A stretch of 22,094 nt of DNA from Candidatus Levyibacteriota bacterium (GTDB taxonomy: Bacteria > Patescibacteria > Microgenomatia > Levybacterales > UBA12049). Position numbers and translations under genes: made by a program. Below are positions 1 to 7,746 of the stretch, piece by piece; positions within the stretch are counted from its first letter, which is position 1, and every line of letters starts with the position of its first letter. The stretch is taken from positions 1 to 22,094 of the forward strand of contig PPGL01000102.1 in NCBI GenBank assembly GCA_003173915.1. Reading direction: 5' to 3'. The notes below the pieces were generated by a model. The model saw only the letters and a list, made by a program, of their open reading frames with translations, did no database searches and was not told where the DNA came from.

Positions 1-227
1 AATATGATCCTGCCAATTTTAAAAATATGACTCCTCAGGAGAGGCAACAACAATTCCAACAAGAACAAAATGAATTAAAAACATGGGCACAGTCTCAAGG
101 AATTGATGTTTCTTTAATCACTCCACCAATGGGTGGGATGAGAATGAGAGGATACTTCCAACATGTAAAGGGAGGTCCATGGGGACAAACACAAAACCCG
201 ATACCCACACCAACAACATCGGGTTAA
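1..227 (+). CDS. 3' end of a small, probably secreted protein (partial)
   Basis: The reading frame is open from the window edge (first full codon at position 3) and ends with TAA at 225-227, so the gene starts upstream. The visible 74 residues begin with a charged, Gln-rich helical stretch (MTPQERQQQFQQEQNELKTW), followed by a Gly/Met-rich segment and a C-terminal Pro/Thr tail ending PTPTTSG. The ATG at 27 is internal, because coding potential continues upstream of it. The tail resembles the linkers of other surface proteins in this window. Function is unknown. An intrinsic terminator follows directly. Confidence 0.6.
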   Translation, partial: YDPANFKNMTPQERQQQFQQEQNELKTWAQSQGIDVSLITPPMGGMRMRGYFQHVKGGPWGQTQNPIPTPTTSG

Positions 228-240
228 TACAAACAAAATG

Positions 241-284
241 AAAAGAAAGACTCTCAGCGGCACCTGGGAGTTCTTTCTTTTTTC
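241..284 (+). terminator. Rho-independent terminator
   Basis: A long stem forms between AAAGAAAGACTCTCAG and CTGGGAGTTCTTTCTTT around a CGGCAC loop, with one mismatch and one bulge, and it runs into a T-rich tract. It lies just after the stop of the first gene and just before a promoter, so it separates the two units. Confidence 0.75.
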
Positions 285-314
285 TTGACATTATCTTGGT
301 TTTCGCTCTTTAAT
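285..314 (+). promoter_or_regulatory. Promoter of the PsbP-like gene, leaderless layout
   Basis: TTGACA at 285-290, an 18-nt spacer, then TTTAAT at 309-314. Only 6 nt separate the -10 box from the ATG at 321, so transcription should start at or next to the start codon. Confidence 0.6.
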
Positions 315-320
315 TAAAGT

Positions 321-1103
321 ATGGGAAAAGAAAAGAGCAAAAGAAAAAAATTACATACGCCACTTAAGCATCAAATAAGAGTAACGCCAACACAAAAAAG
401 AAAAGCAAAAAGAGTGGCATTGAGTTCGGTAGTTACTGCTGTTTTAGTTACTTTTTTCTTTTTACTCCAACTTGCAACAATAAAAATTTCAAATTCTGAC
501 TTTCCAACAGGAAATATTATTCCACAACAAGATGTAGGGACAAAAGGATGGACAACGTATGCAGACAATCGTTTTGGATTTTCTTTTGAATATCCATCAG
601 ATACATTTTCTGTGGTTGATGATAGCGAAAATAATTATGTTATTTTGCCAACTGGTTATCCAGAAGTGATTGAAGATGCCCAGAATGACTTTTTTACTTC
701 AAAAGGATATGTAAGTCCACGATCACTTTATGCAATTAAAGTACAAAATCAAGATAGTACGCTTACTGCACCAACGTTTAGTCTATGGATATTTGATAAT
801 GCAAATATGCTTTCTGCAGGTGCGTGGTATGAAAAATACGATTACTATCCTTTTGCTTTTGCTCCATATATTCCTGCCCCAGTAAATGCAGAGCAACCAA
901 TTCAAAATGTGCTTATTAGTGATACATTGGGAAAATATCATTTGCGATTTAATCAGTCAAATGGGGAAGTGGCATATGTATATATTGCAAAGGGACAAAC
1001 AATGTTTCTTATTGCTTTGGATGTAACTGCAGATGATAATGTTGGAAATAAAATTCTTTCAACACTCAGATTGTTTAGTAATACTAATACCCCAGTAAAA
1101 TAG
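321..1103 (+). CDS. Membrane-anchored PsbP-like extracellular protein
   Basis: 260 residues. A very basic N-terminal tail (about residues 1-31) precedes one hydrophobic segment (about 32-54), which fits an N-in anchor with an extracellular domain. The domain opens with GWTTYADNRFGFSFEYP (about 76-92). This 'W..Y....gFsf.YP' signature is typical of PsbP-like/DUF1795-type folds in secreted proteins of candidate phyla. A second protein here (16346-17047) has the same signature, so the two are probably distant paralogs. The start sits 6 nt after a -10 box, with no Shine-Dalgarno. The stop is 2 nt from the end of the convergent minus-strand gene. The anchor and fold family are fairly clear; the ligand or role is unknown. 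Confidence 0.7.
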   Translation: MGKEKSKRKKLHTPLKHQIRVTPTQKRKAKRVALSSVVTAVLVTFFFLLQLATIKISNSDFPTGNIIPQQDVGTKGWTTYADNRFGFSFEYPSDTFSVVDDSENNYVILPTGYPEVIEDAQNDFFTSKGYVSPRSLYAIKVQNQDSTLTAPTFSLWIFDNANMLSAGAWYEKYDYYPFAFAPYIPAPVNAEQPIQNVLISDTLGKYHLRFNQSNGEVAYVYIAKGQTMFLIALDVTADDNVGNKILSTLRLFSNTNTPVK

Positions 1104-1105
1104 GA

Positions 1106-1735
1106 TTATACTGGTTGAGGTATTCCTACCTCGGGAGTAATAGGAGTTCTTAAGATTTCTCTTCCTGAACTATTATTTTTATACACAACAGCGCGTCTTG
1201 CACGTCTTATCAGTGGTGGATTCAGGTCAAATAGATCACTTGGATTAGCTCTATCTTCGCCTATAATTACAGGAGAAGGAGTCTCACTAGAAATTGCAAT
1301 TTTTTCAATAATTCTATATCGTGGATTGTATTTGCTGTTTGGATTATCTTGATTCTTTATTCCTCGTAGTCTATCAATTTGTATTCCGATTCGTTCAAAT
1401 ATGCTTCTTTTCTCAAGTACAACCACTTCTCCTCCATCACTACTTTCTAGCTTTTCAACCATAAATCGTCTTTTTCCGCGACGAGGTGGAGTAACATCTG
1501 TTGTCCCAGCTTGAATTCTCCAAATCCATTCATCACGAATTCCTTCTTCACGTTTTTTCTCTACTAGTGCCATTATTACTTTTAAGACTTTTGGATCTGG
1601 GGGAAGAGGAACCTCAAGTTGTCCCAATGAAAGATTATTAAGTACTGAAGGAGTAACTTCTTGTAGCACTGTTGGAGGAAGTCCTTTAAGTGCTTCAGAA
1701 GGAAGGTTTTCAAGCTCTACTAGATATAACGCCAT
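1106..1735 (-). CDS. Hypothetical protein with no recognised family
   Basis: A longer frame begins at 1762, but I place the start at the ATG at 1735 (MALYLVELENLPSEALKGLP). A TATACT box ends 8 nt upstream of it with a TTGCTT -35 at 17-nt spacing, matching the leaderless layout of the neighbours. That gives 209 residues. The N-terminal 60 residues are Leu/Pro-rich short helices (PTVLQEVTPSVLNNLSLG). The middle is basic and charged, and the C-terminal half looks poorly ordered. No signal peptide or membrane segment is seen, so the protein is probably cytoplasmic. No catalytic motif was recognised. Confidence 0.6.
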   Translation of the reverse strand: MALYLVELENLPSEALKGLPPTVLQEVTPSVLNNLSLGQLEVPLPPDPKVLKVIMALVEKKREEGIRDEWIWRIQAGTTDVTPPRRGKRRFMVEKLESSDGGEVVVLEKRSIFERIGIQIDRLRGIKNQDNPNSKYNPRYRIIEKIAISSETPSPVIIGEDRANPSDLFDLNPPLIRRARRAVVYKNNSSGREILRTPITPEVGIPQPV

Positions 1736-1743
1736 AGCCTGTA

Positions 1744-1772
1744 AGTATAGCGAAGTTATCATAGGAAAGCAA
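1744..1772 (-). promoter_or_regulatory. Promoter of the 1106-1735 gene
   Basis: On the minus strand: TTGCTT (1767-1772), a 17-nt spacer, TATACT (1744-1749), then 8 nt to the ATG at 1735. It decides between two candidate start codons. Confidence 0.5.
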
Positions 1773-1809
1773 CTCTGAGGGGTGTTCCGGATAGAGAAAG
1801 GAAATGTAT

Positions 1810-2784
1810 TTACTTTTTCGTACGCTTTGTTGATTTCTTTTTTCGAGAGGAATGTGTTGTCGCTGATTTATTTTCTTGAGGCATCAGATATTGATCTGGC
1901 CAGTGACTTATCGTATCAAAAGGAGCGAAGCGATATATTAAATAAAGAGCAACTGCAATAAGAAGATAAATAATACTTGCGATTCTAGACAGAGAAAAAT
2001 AATACATAACCATACTATTTATTAAATCGTCTTTTAGCATACCTGCAACAGGGTCAGGGTTTGTATACATACTACTAATAATTGCTGGGACAGCATATGA
2101 TGCAAGAAGTCCAACAAAACCTGACACAGCAAAAATCCACACAAATCCTCTTGTCATGTGTTTTAGGAAGTTTTTATTTACGATGACAAGAATTGCTATT
2201 GAAAGAAGAAGGATAATCCATGCAATTGTCAGAATTTTTTGTAAATTTTCAAAAAAAACTTTTGCTTTTGTTGTTAGAAACAAAATGCTATTCGGATTTT
2301 CTTTTGTGTTTATAATTGTTATTTGTGGAGGAATAGATGCAATAAGATTTTTTCCTGTGTCGGTAAGTGGGGAAGGAAGTTGTAAAGATGTTAAACTATC
2401 TGAGAATTTTTGCGTATACTCTTTGGTGTTTATGACGACATTATTTTCTGCAAGAGATAAGGGAAATTGGTTTACCCTCGATGCAATTTTTAACGAAGGA
2501 AAAGAAATTCGCTCAACAAGACTCGGTGTAATAATTTCATTTAAAACTGTATCGGCAATAGTGAGTTCGATAACATTATTTCGAAGTTGTGTTGGGTATT
2601 TATCGCGAATATCAGCTTTAATAATTTCTGCGATGTAATGATACGCATTACTCTTTTGAAAAAAATTTGCAATTGCTTCTGGTGATTTAAAATTTGATAC
2701 AAGAATTGTTGCGTAGGTAACGAAAAGAAGTGAAAGAATACCAAAAATAACTGCTATGTTATGCCATGTACGATTTGGCTGCAT
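1810..2784 (-). CDS. Four-helix integral membrane protein of unknown function
   Basis: 324 residues. One N-terminal membrane segment (about residues 9-30) is followed by a roughly 155-residue, mostly helical extracytoplasmic region. Three more membrane segments follow (about 184-202, 213-237 and 258-286), then a Lys/Arg/Ser-rich cytoplasmic tail ending KKKSTKRTKK. One helix, a large outside domain and a C-terminal helix cluster are common among uncharacterised envelope proteins. I recognise no family motif. Upstream sequence shows no Shine-Dalgarno; TGTTATTCA, a possible extended -10, ends 10 nt before the ATG. The gene diverges from the Rpf-like gene. Confidence 0.7.
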   Translation of the reverse strand: MQPNRTWHNIAVIFGILSLLFVTYATILVSNFKSPEAIANFFQKSNAYHYIAEIIKADIRDKYPTQLRNNVIELTIADTVLNEIITPSLVERISFPSLKIASRVNQFPLSLAENNVVINTKEYTQKFSDSLTSLQLPSPLTDTGKNLIASIPPQITIINTKENPNSILFLTTKAKVFFENLQKILTIAWIILLLSIAILVIVNKNFLKHMTRGFVWIFAVSGFVGLLASYAVPAIISSMYTNPDPVAGMLKDDLINSMVMYYFSLSRIASIIYLLIAVALYLIYRFAPFDTISHWPDQYLMPQENKSATTHSSRKKKSTKRTKK

Positions 2785-2893
2785 TGTTGTATCGTGAATA
2801 ACAAATGTAAGAAAGCATTAAAAGCGTAGTAAGAAACAAGAAATAGTACTTGGCTACTTATCTCACAGAAATACTAATTTTCTATTACTCATT

Positions 2894-2902
2894 TGATATA
2901 AT
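2894..2902 (+). promoter_or_regulatory. Extended -10 promoter of the Rpf-like gene
   Basis: TGATATAAT at 2894-2902 is a consensus -10 with the TGN extension. It ends 9 nt before the ATG at 2912, so the expected leader is 2-3 nt. No convincing -35 is seen. Confidence 0.6.
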
Positions 2903-2911
2903 GACCAGCAC

Positions 2912-3466
2912 ATGGGAACGATACAAAAAAGTATCAAAACATTACTTTTCCATCCTGGTATTATTTTGCTCAGTTTTGCATGTTTTCTTATTATCTTGGG
3001 TCTTGTTGGTGTAAAACAATCTCTTGCAATGCTATTTAATTCACAACAGGTAGTTGCTGAAGCGTTTAAACCAAGCGAAACGTTGCCAACTGTTACGCCT
3101 GTTTCGTCCATTCTTTCACCAATTCCAACTCCAACACCAACGGTTATGTCAGAATTTATCCCTACTCCAATTGTTACTCAAATACCTACAGTAATTCCTA
3201 CACAAGCACCAGTTGCGGATGCAACAGACAATACTGTTTGGGAAAGTCTTGCACAGTGTGAGTCCAATGGACATTGGTCAGACAATACTGGCAATGGATA
3301 TTTTGGAGGGCTACAATTTACTCAAGGTGCATGGGAGTCTGTTGGGGGAGTGGGAAGTCCTGCTGATGCGTCAAAAGACGAACAAATTATGCGTGGCAAA
3401 CTTCTTGAGGCTCGGCGTGGATGGTCGCCATGGAGTGCATGCAGCAGAAAATTGGGATTAAATTAA
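2912..3466 (+). CDS. Membrane-anchored Rpf-like transglycosylase (resuscitation-promoting factor domain)
   Basis: 184 residues. An N-terminal membrane anchor (about residues 14-34) is followed by a Pro/Thr linker (about 57-100, with PIPTPTPTV) that should cross the wall. The C-terminal domain (about 108-182) matches the Rpf/transglycosylase-like family: WESLAQCESNGHW, NGYFGGLQFTQGAW and RGWSPWSAC. In this family the Glu after the first Cys (E117) is the catalytic acid for cleaving peptidoglycan, and the two Cys (C116 and C177) form a disulfide; both are present. The domain is complete and short, as is usual. It probably acts outside the cell on its own or a host's wall. The gene has its own promoter. 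Confidence 0.9.
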   Translation: MGTIQKSIKTLLFHPGIILLSFACFLIILGLVGVKQSLAMLFNSQQVVAEAFKPSETLPTVTPVSSILSPIPTPTPTVMSEFIPTPIVTQIPTVIPTQAPVADATDNTVWESLAQCESNGHWSDNTGNGYFGGLQFTQGAWESVGGVGSPADASKDEQIMRGKLLEARRGWSPWSACSRKLGLN

Positions 3467-3553
3467 TTTCAAAAGTGCTGATTTTAGTTTGGAAGTACAG
3501 GAAGTTATTGAGCGAACAAACACTAAGTTACAAAATACCGAATAAAATAAATT

Positions 3554-3562
3554 TGCTATACT
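3554..3562 (+). promoter_or_regulatory. Extended -10 promoter of the YdeI-like gene
   Basis: TGCTATACT at 3554-3562 is an extended -10, and exactly 6 nt separate it from the ATG at 3569. No -35 or Shine-Dalgarno is evident. Confidence 0.55.
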
Positions 3563-3568
3563 TTCCTC

Positions 3569-4066
3569 ATGAAGTCTTTTCCATTTTCCGCAGAAATTTT
3601 TATTATTGGGGTTAATCCATATGTGTTGCTTCCTGAGCATGTTCTTGCAGCAATTTTCAAACAAGCAGGAAAAGACAAAGGGGCAATTCCAGTAAAGGGG
3701 AAAATTAATGGAAAAGAGTTTGTCCAAACACTTGTAAAATATCAAGGGGAGTGGAGATTATATATAAATGGTATCATGCGAAAAATAGCAGGAGTAAATG
3801 TCGGAAATAGAGTCCACGTTGAAATTGTGTTTGATTCGGGTTCTCGGGAAATTCCAATGCATCCACAGTTTAAAAAAGCACTCGAAAGCAATAAAAAAGC
3901 AAAAGAAGCATTTGAGAAGTATTCACCATCACGTCAAAAAGAAATTAATAGATATCTTAGTTTTATAAAAACAGAAGAGACGCGTATCAAAAATATTGAT
4001 AGAATTGTCAGACATTTAGCAGGGGAGGATGTTGGGTATTTTGTTTTACTGCGAAATAAGAAGTAA
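3569..4066 (+). CDS. DUF1905 / YdeI-type (OmdA-like) protein
   Basis: 165 residues, cytoplasmic. The N-terminal half (about residues 1-95) fits DUF1905, a small beta-barrel domain: GAIPVKGKINGKEFVQTL, then GEWRLYINGIMRKIAGVNVG, then RVHVEIVFD. The C-terminal half (about 100-155) fits the YdeI/OmpD-associated helical domain: a run of KAL..N..AKEAFEKYSPSRQKE followed by FIKTEETRIKNIDRIVRHL. The two-domain arrangement is common in bacteria and is sometimes linked to bacteriocin tolerance, but the molecular function is unknown. The next gene starts 52 nt downstream. Confidence 0.8.
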   Translation: MKSFPFSAEIFIIGVNPYVLLPEHVLAAIFKQAGKDKGAIPVKGKINGKEFVQTLVKYQGEWRLYINGIMRKIAGVNVGNRVHVEIVFDSGSREIPMHPQFKKALESNKKAKEAFEKYSPSRQKEINRYLSFIKTEETRIKNIDRIVRHLAGEDVGYFVLLRNKK

Positions 4067-4103
4067 TAATTACTTATTGACAACGCAACATGAAATATGT
4101 CTT

Positions 4104-4109
4104 TATAGT
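4104..4109 (+). promoter_or_regulatory. Possible -10 of the 4119 gene
   Basis: TATAGT at 4104-4109 ends 9 nt before the chosen ATG at 4119. A TTGACA at 4077-4082 lies 21 nt upstream, which is longer than ideal spacing. Confidence 0.35.
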
Positions 4110-4118
4110 ACTATAGTC

Positions 4119-4670
4119 ATGAAAAAATCTCTCAAAAAGCACAAAAAACCCAGTAAAAAGATTTCTTGGAAATTAAGTAGATTTACCATTATTACAAGTG
4201 CAATTGGAATTATTGCAATTGTTGCCATTTGGTTTATTAATCTTTTGCAGGGTGGAATTCCAAATAATGCTTCAGCCTACATTCCCGCACCATCTATAAG
4301 AATAATTAGTTCTAATGAATCGTGCATACCTATTACAGCTACTACAAGAGCTCCATATTTAATTATTGTTTGGAGCAAAAATAACTATCCATCCATCAGT
4401 CACAAGATTGGTCTACAAGGATTTTTTGATTCTTATAATTCTAGTACACATAGATACACTTATTACGATATTACACCTACTGTGTATGTGACAAATACGT
4501 CGACAAATGGTACGTATACGACTGTGCTGCCAATTGAAACTAGTTGGTACCCATATAAAACACTATCTTCTTCTGGTGTACATTATATGCATGTAAATAT
4601 AAGAGACTATTATTATGTAAGTCCAGTTATTTCTGTAAATTCCCAACAAATTCAATTTGTTAAGTGTTGA
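4119..4670 (+). CDS. Anchored extracellular protein, unknown family
   Basis: The frame is open from 4029, but its first 30 codons overlap the end of the YdeI-like gene. The ATG at 4119 gives a typical anchor: a Lys-rich tail (MKKSLKKHKKPSKKISWK) and one membrane segment (about residues 23-45). The remaining 135 residues are Ser/Thr/Tyr-rich with alternating hydrophobics, suggesting a beta-sandwich. One Cys lies near the start of the domain (NESCIP) and one is the last residue; they could pair across the fold. I recognise no family. It sits among other anchored proteins, which supports a surface role only in general terms. Confidence 0.65.
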   Translation: MKKSLKKHKKPSKKISWKLSRFTIITSAIGIIAIVAIWFINLLQGGIPNNASAYIPAPSIRIISSNESCIPITATTRAPYLIIVWSKNNYPSISHKIGLQGFFDSYNSSTHRYTYYDITPTVYVTNTSTNGTYTTVLPIETSWYPYKTLSSSGVHYMHVNIRDYYYVSPVISVNSQQIQFVKC

Positions 4671-4767
4671 GAGTTTTTACTTCACTGTTTAACTTTTATA
4701 TAGCATTTTAAGTATTTTTCTTTACTATTCATTGTTAGAAATTCCCCTAAAAATTGACCGCTTGGTG

Positions 4768-4773
4768 TACAAT
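4768..4773 (+). promoter_or_regulatory. -10 box of the DUF4232-like gene
   Basis: TACAAT at 4768-4773 is followed by 6 nt and the ATG at 4780. No good -35 lies at standard distance. The box favours this start over the upstream in-frame codon at 4732. Confidence 0.4.
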
Positions 4774-4779
4774 TGTTAT

Positions 4780-5388
4780 ATGAGAAAGTGGATATTGATA
4801 CTTTTCGGAATTATTATTCTTCTTGCACTAGCAGGATTTTTCTATTCACAAAAATCATCTCCATCAAATCTAAAAATAGCACCTACACCAATACACAGTA
4901 TTACAGTAGTTCCAATTCTCACTCCAACACCAACAAGCGGAGTAATTTTTTGCTTGGCTTCCGATCTTTTACCAACGATAACTCTTGGGGTGGGAGCAGG
5001 GAATATATATGGTGCGCTAACGCTGAAAAATACTTCTGCCCAAACATGTCAAATACTTGGTGGACAATTTGTATCTGCCAATTACGACACTGCTACAGTA
5101 AAAAATATTACCATAACACATACAGGGCAAACCCAACCGCAACCGTTTGTTCTCAGTCCCGGAGAAACAATTTACTCACAGGTCCATTTCCCAAATGGCC
5201 CGCAGTGCCAAAGTATTGGACTTAATCAGACAGAGGTTACATTTATGTATAAAATTTCTTCTTCAGATGAAGTCACTTTTAGAAATCAAAATGGTAATAC
5301 AAATCAAATTGTACAAACCTGCAAGTCTTCAACAGATATGACAGAAATACAAATCTGGAATATGTCTACAACTCCAATAACTCCATAA
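4780..5388 (+). CDS. Anchored DUF4232-like extracellular protein
   Basis: The start is taken at 4780 (MRKWILILFGIIILLALAGF), which gives an immediate signal anchor and follows a -10 box by 6 nt; this makes 202 residues. After a Pro/Thr linker (VVPILTPTPTSG, about residues 40-51) the domain begins CLASDLLPTITLG and continues GALTLKNTSAQTCQILGG. This pattern of a first Cys, a beta strand with N-x-S and a second Cys before a Gly-Gly turn is that of DUF4232, usually found on lipoproteins or anchored proteins of Gram-positive-type envelopes. Two further Cys (GPQCQS and QTCKS) may form a second disulfide. Function is unknown. Confidence 0.7.
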   Translation: MRKWILILFGIIILLALAGFFYSQKSSPSNLKIAPTPIHSITVVPILTPTPTSGVIFCLASDLLPTITLGVGAGNIYGALTLKNTSAQTCQILGGQFVSANYDTATVKNITITHTGQTQPQPFVLSPGETIYSQVHFPNGPQCQSIGLNQTEVTFMYKISSSDEVTFRNQNGNTNQIVQTCKSSTDMTEIQIWNMSTTPITP

Positions 5389-5421
5389 AATGTTTTTCTA
5401 CGCGGAATATTGATTTATAAA

Positions 5422-5829
5422 TTAGTCGAAGATAATGCCGATGAGTTTGGCAAGACCAAAGAAGACAAGCGCGTATACAACGAGTGCAACAAGTGTTTCA
5501 AATTCTATTCGTGAATGACCTGCTTGTACTGTTACGCCAAACATATTTGCAAATGGAGAAATAAAAGGTTGAGACAGCTGATAGACAAAAGTCACAAATG
5601 GTGAATTTAGAGCGAGTCCAAGGAGTGAAAAAATAAATCGTGCTGCAAGTACAACAGACATCGCCGTATAGACAAGAATAAATAGCTGTTGTGCTTTTTG
5701 AGAGATGACACTTCGACTATATGAGCCTGCAGGTTTGGAAGCGTGTGGCTGTTGCGCTGGAGGTATAGGATGTTGTTGTTGCATCATTGGATCGTGTTGC
5801 ATAGGAGCTGGATTATTTGGATAAGTCAT
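5422..5829 (-). CDS. YggT/YlmG-like membrane protein
   Basis: 135 residues. A disordered N-terminal region rich in Pro, Gln, Met and His (about residues 1-36) precedes two hydrophobic segments (about 49-70 and 111-133). Between them is the short family signature FVYQLSQPFISPFANMFGV, matching the YggT pattern of a helix, then 'pF..P.r', then a helix. YggT/YlmG proteins are linked to membrane and division processes in other bacteria, but the role here is unknown. The Q/P/H-rich extension is not part of the core family. The gene has its own promoter and converges with the DUF4232-like gene. Confidence 0.7.
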   Translation of the reverse strand: MTYPNNPAPMQHDPMMQQQHPIPPAQQPHASKPAGSYSRSVISQKAQQLFILVYTAMSVVLAARFIFSLLGLALNSPFVTFVYQLSQPFISPFANMFGVTVQAGHSRIEFETLVALVVYALVFFGLAKLIGIIFD

Positions 5830-5839
5830 AGCTAAATTG

Positions 5840-5868
5840 ATTGTATGGAATGTTTTTTAAAAATGCAA
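5840..5868 (-). promoter_or_regulatory. Promoter of the YggT-like gene
   Basis: On the minus strand: TTGCAT (5863-5868), a 17-nt spacer, TACAAT (5840-5845), then 10 nt to the ATG at 5829. The expected leader is about 3 nt. Confidence 0.5.
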
Positions 5869-5929
5869 GCGCTTGTTTGTTCTTGATATTTTTTTGATTC
5901 TTGAGTTAGATTTGTTTGTGTATATTTGA

Positions 5930-6931
5930 TTAGTACGTTGTTGCATTATCCCAATCTTTTTCAAATGTGTTTTCGAGTGTTTCAATGTCGTCTGGTACTG
6001 TTAGAATAATTCCAAGTTCGCGATTTTGATCCATACTTTGTGTTGAAAAATTGATTGATCCAATGTATGCCTTCGTATTATCTGACACAAGCATTTTTGC
6101 ATGCATATACGGCGAAGAAATTGTTTTTACTTCTACTCCACATGAGGAAAGTTTGGTTAGCGAATTTTTATTGGAAGAAAGTTGGGAAAGAGTAGGGGTG
6201 AGTAGTCTGACTGTAATTATTTTTGCTCTGTCACAAAATGCAGAAATAAGTTGGTCGTCATCAATATCTTCGGTTTCTGCATCAAGAGATTTTGTTGCGC
6301 CTGTAACTAACGCCACGAGTACAGTTCGAGAAGTATCTGGACTTTCTATTATGCTGGTATTTTGAGGAGGAGAAAAAGGTTTTTTTTCCCAATCATCATA
6401 AAAAATGGTCCTCACTTCCGTAACATCCTGAGGATTTGTGTCCAAAACATCGTGTTCTCGATTTTTGGTAAATGCTGAAGCAGTCAGATTTTGACTAAGA
6501 ATAAATGTTTCACTGCCATCGATTGTAATTGATTTTTCGTGTGTTAGTGTAAAGGTTGGATTGCTCCACTCGGTTGAAATTCCGGAAGCGTCAAGTTGCT
6601 CTTTGCTTTTTTCATTAAGACTACCGCTTCCGAAAGGATGTTGTTCCATCATTACTTTTACATCAACGCCGCGTGATGTTGCATCAACAAGTGCTTGAAT
6701 GATTTGTTTGTCAGAAAGTAAATAGACTTCGACTAAAATTTCTTTTTGTGCAGCATGTATTGCATCAAGAATTGGTTGGTGTCCTGCATCGGGTTCTTCG
6801 TACAACGTAAGATTGGTATTTGCACCCAGGACATGCACATTTGTTTGCTGAGGATGTGTGTGAGCCAAGAAATACCATCCAAAAACAAAAAAGAGAAGCG
6901 TGAGATACGAAAGGATTTTTTTCGGAGACAT
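5930..6931 (-). CDS. Membrane-anchored phospholipase D-like protein with two HKD motifs
   Basis: The open frame extends to 6997. I choose the ATG at 6931 (MSPKKILSYLTLLFFVFGWY) because it opens a signal anchor (about residues 5-22) and lies 6 nt after a consensus TATAAT. This gives 333 residues. Both catalytic motifs of the PLD superfamily are complete: HEKSITID (H131, K133, D138) followed by GSETFILSQN, and HAKMLVSD (H277, K279, D284) followed by TKAYIGSINFS. With paired HKD motifs the domain should be an active phosphodiesterase. The substrate could be phospholipid, or nucleic acid as in Nuc-like members; the sequence does not decide. The anchor puts the active site outside the membrane. 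Confidence 0.88.
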   Translation of the reverse strand: MSPKKILSYLTLLFFVFGWYFLAHTHPQQTNVHVLGANTNLTLYEEPDAGHQPILDAIHAAQKEILVEVYLLSDKQIIQALVDATSRGVDVKVMMEQHPFGSGSLNEKSKEQLDASGISTEWSNPTFTLTHEKSITIDGSETFILSQNLTASAFTKNREHDVLDTNPQDVTEVRTIFYDDWEKKPFSPPQNTSIIESPDTSRTVLVALVTGATKSLDAETEDIDDDQLISAFCDRAKIITVRLLTPTLSQLSSNKNSLTKLSSCGVEVKTISSPYMHAKMLVSDNTKAYIGSINFSTQSMDQNRELGIILTVPDDIETLENTFEKDWDNATTY

Positions 6932-6937
6932 AGATCC

Positions 6938-6943
6938 ATTATA
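6938..6943 (-). promoter_or_regulatory. -10 box of the PLD-like gene
   Basis: TATAAT on the minus strand at 6938-6943, followed by GGATCT (6 nt) and the ATG at 6931. The -35 region is weak. This fixes the start choice. Confidence 0.6.
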
Positions 6944-6990
6944 AAAGAGCAGAGAGCATTTATAAAGCTGGAAAACCTTTTCAGCATATC

Positions 6991-7020
6991 TTGACAAATA
7001 TGATTCTTTGACTCTAGAAT
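6991..7020 (+). promoter_or_regulatory. Promoter of the 7027 gene
   Basis: TTGACA at 6991-6996, an 18-nt spacer, TAGAAT at 7015-7020, then 6 nt to the ATG at 7027. This is one of the clearest leaderless promoters in the window. Confidence 0.7.
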
Positions 7021-7026
7021 ATTCGT

Positions 7027-7710
7027 ATGGAAGAGAGTAGAGAACTTCTAATACAAGAAGACCGACAAGTACAACAATCGGATGAGTCTGCTGCTTTACC
7101 TTCTGCTCCTGAGCTTACATCTTCACAAAGCAATTTATTCCGGGTAATGATGCAAAGATTAACCGCTGATGGCGTTCATGCAGAATTTGCAGTACATAAT
7201 GAAACAATAGACAAAACAGGTGATGTAAGAGTTGTAGTTATTGACTATGAAGATGAGCAAACACATAAACTAACGCACATGGCAGTTTCAGGTCAAGCAC
7301 CAGTTTGGCATAAACCTGCGGAAAACATAACTCTTAAAACTGTTTGGTGGAAGGTAGGAGATCAAGATGAGGCTCAAGATCAAGCCGGGTTTGCTCAATT
7401 TAAAATCAGGCCAGACAGTATGAGATATGGCGGTGGGATTGGCGATAATCCGTTAACTCAAGAATGGTGGGATAAAACAGGAGGAGTAGATTATGCCCCA
7501 TTAGGTGGTAAGATACGTATTACAGATGCAGATCTTGATGTTATAGCGCATAGGCTTCAGTCTGGAAAAGTAAATCAAACGTTGACAGATAAAGCAATGG
7601 AACATCTTAGATCATATGGGATAAAACAAGTGGTTGATTCAAGCGCTGCAAAAACAACATCGCAATCTGCTCCTTTATCACTTCCTCCAGTAGGGCCAGT
7701 AGTGAAATAG
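7027..7710 (+). CDS. Hypothetical soluble protein
   Basis: 227 residues with no signal peptide or membrane segment. The N-terminus is acidic and Gln/Ser-rich (about residues 1-36). A mixed alpha/beta region follows (LFRVMMQRLTADGVHAEFAV, then VRVVVIDYEDEQTHKLTHMA). The middle is Trp-rich (APVWHKP, TVWWKVGD, EWWDKTGG), and the C-terminus ends in a Ser/Pro tail. I recognise no family. It converges on the kinase-fold gene with a 36-nt gap. The promoter is strong and directly adjacent, so expression is probably independent. Confidence 0.65.
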   Translation: MEESRELLIQEDRQVQQSDESAALPSAPELTSSQSNLFRVMMQRLTADGVHAEFAVHNETIDKTGDVRVVVIDYEDEQTHKLTHMAVSGQAPVWHKPAENITLKTVWWKVGDQDEAQDQAGFAQFKIRPDSMRYGGGIGDNPLTQEWWDKTGGVDYAPLGGKIRITDADLDVIAHRLQSGKVNQTLTDKAMEHLRSYGIKQVVDSSAAKTTSQSAPLSLPPVGPVVK

Positions 7711-7746
7711 TTAAAATCCTTCAGTGGTTTGTATTATTTATATGTA

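Noticed and set aside
1117..1132. Perfect 6-bp hairpin GAGGTA-TTCC-TACCTC at the convergent gene ends
   Set aside because: No T-run follows on either strand, and it lies inside the minus-strand coding region, so a terminator call is not supported.
2156..2638. Plus-strand frame of 160 codons
   Set aside because: It lies wholly opposite the four-helix membrane protein, which has proper hydrophobic segments. The plus frame has no such pattern and no promoter.
4773..5225. Plus-strand frame of 150 codons overlapping the DUF4232-like gene
   Set aside because: It is the +2 frame of a real gene; its Ser/Asn/Tyr-rich composition is an artefact of AT-rich codons.
4660..5388. Possible recoded TGA (as in Gracilibacteria or SR1)
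   Set aside because: Clear genes end at TGA (for example at 4668-4670) and no TGA lies inside a conserved reading frame, so the standard bacterial code applies.
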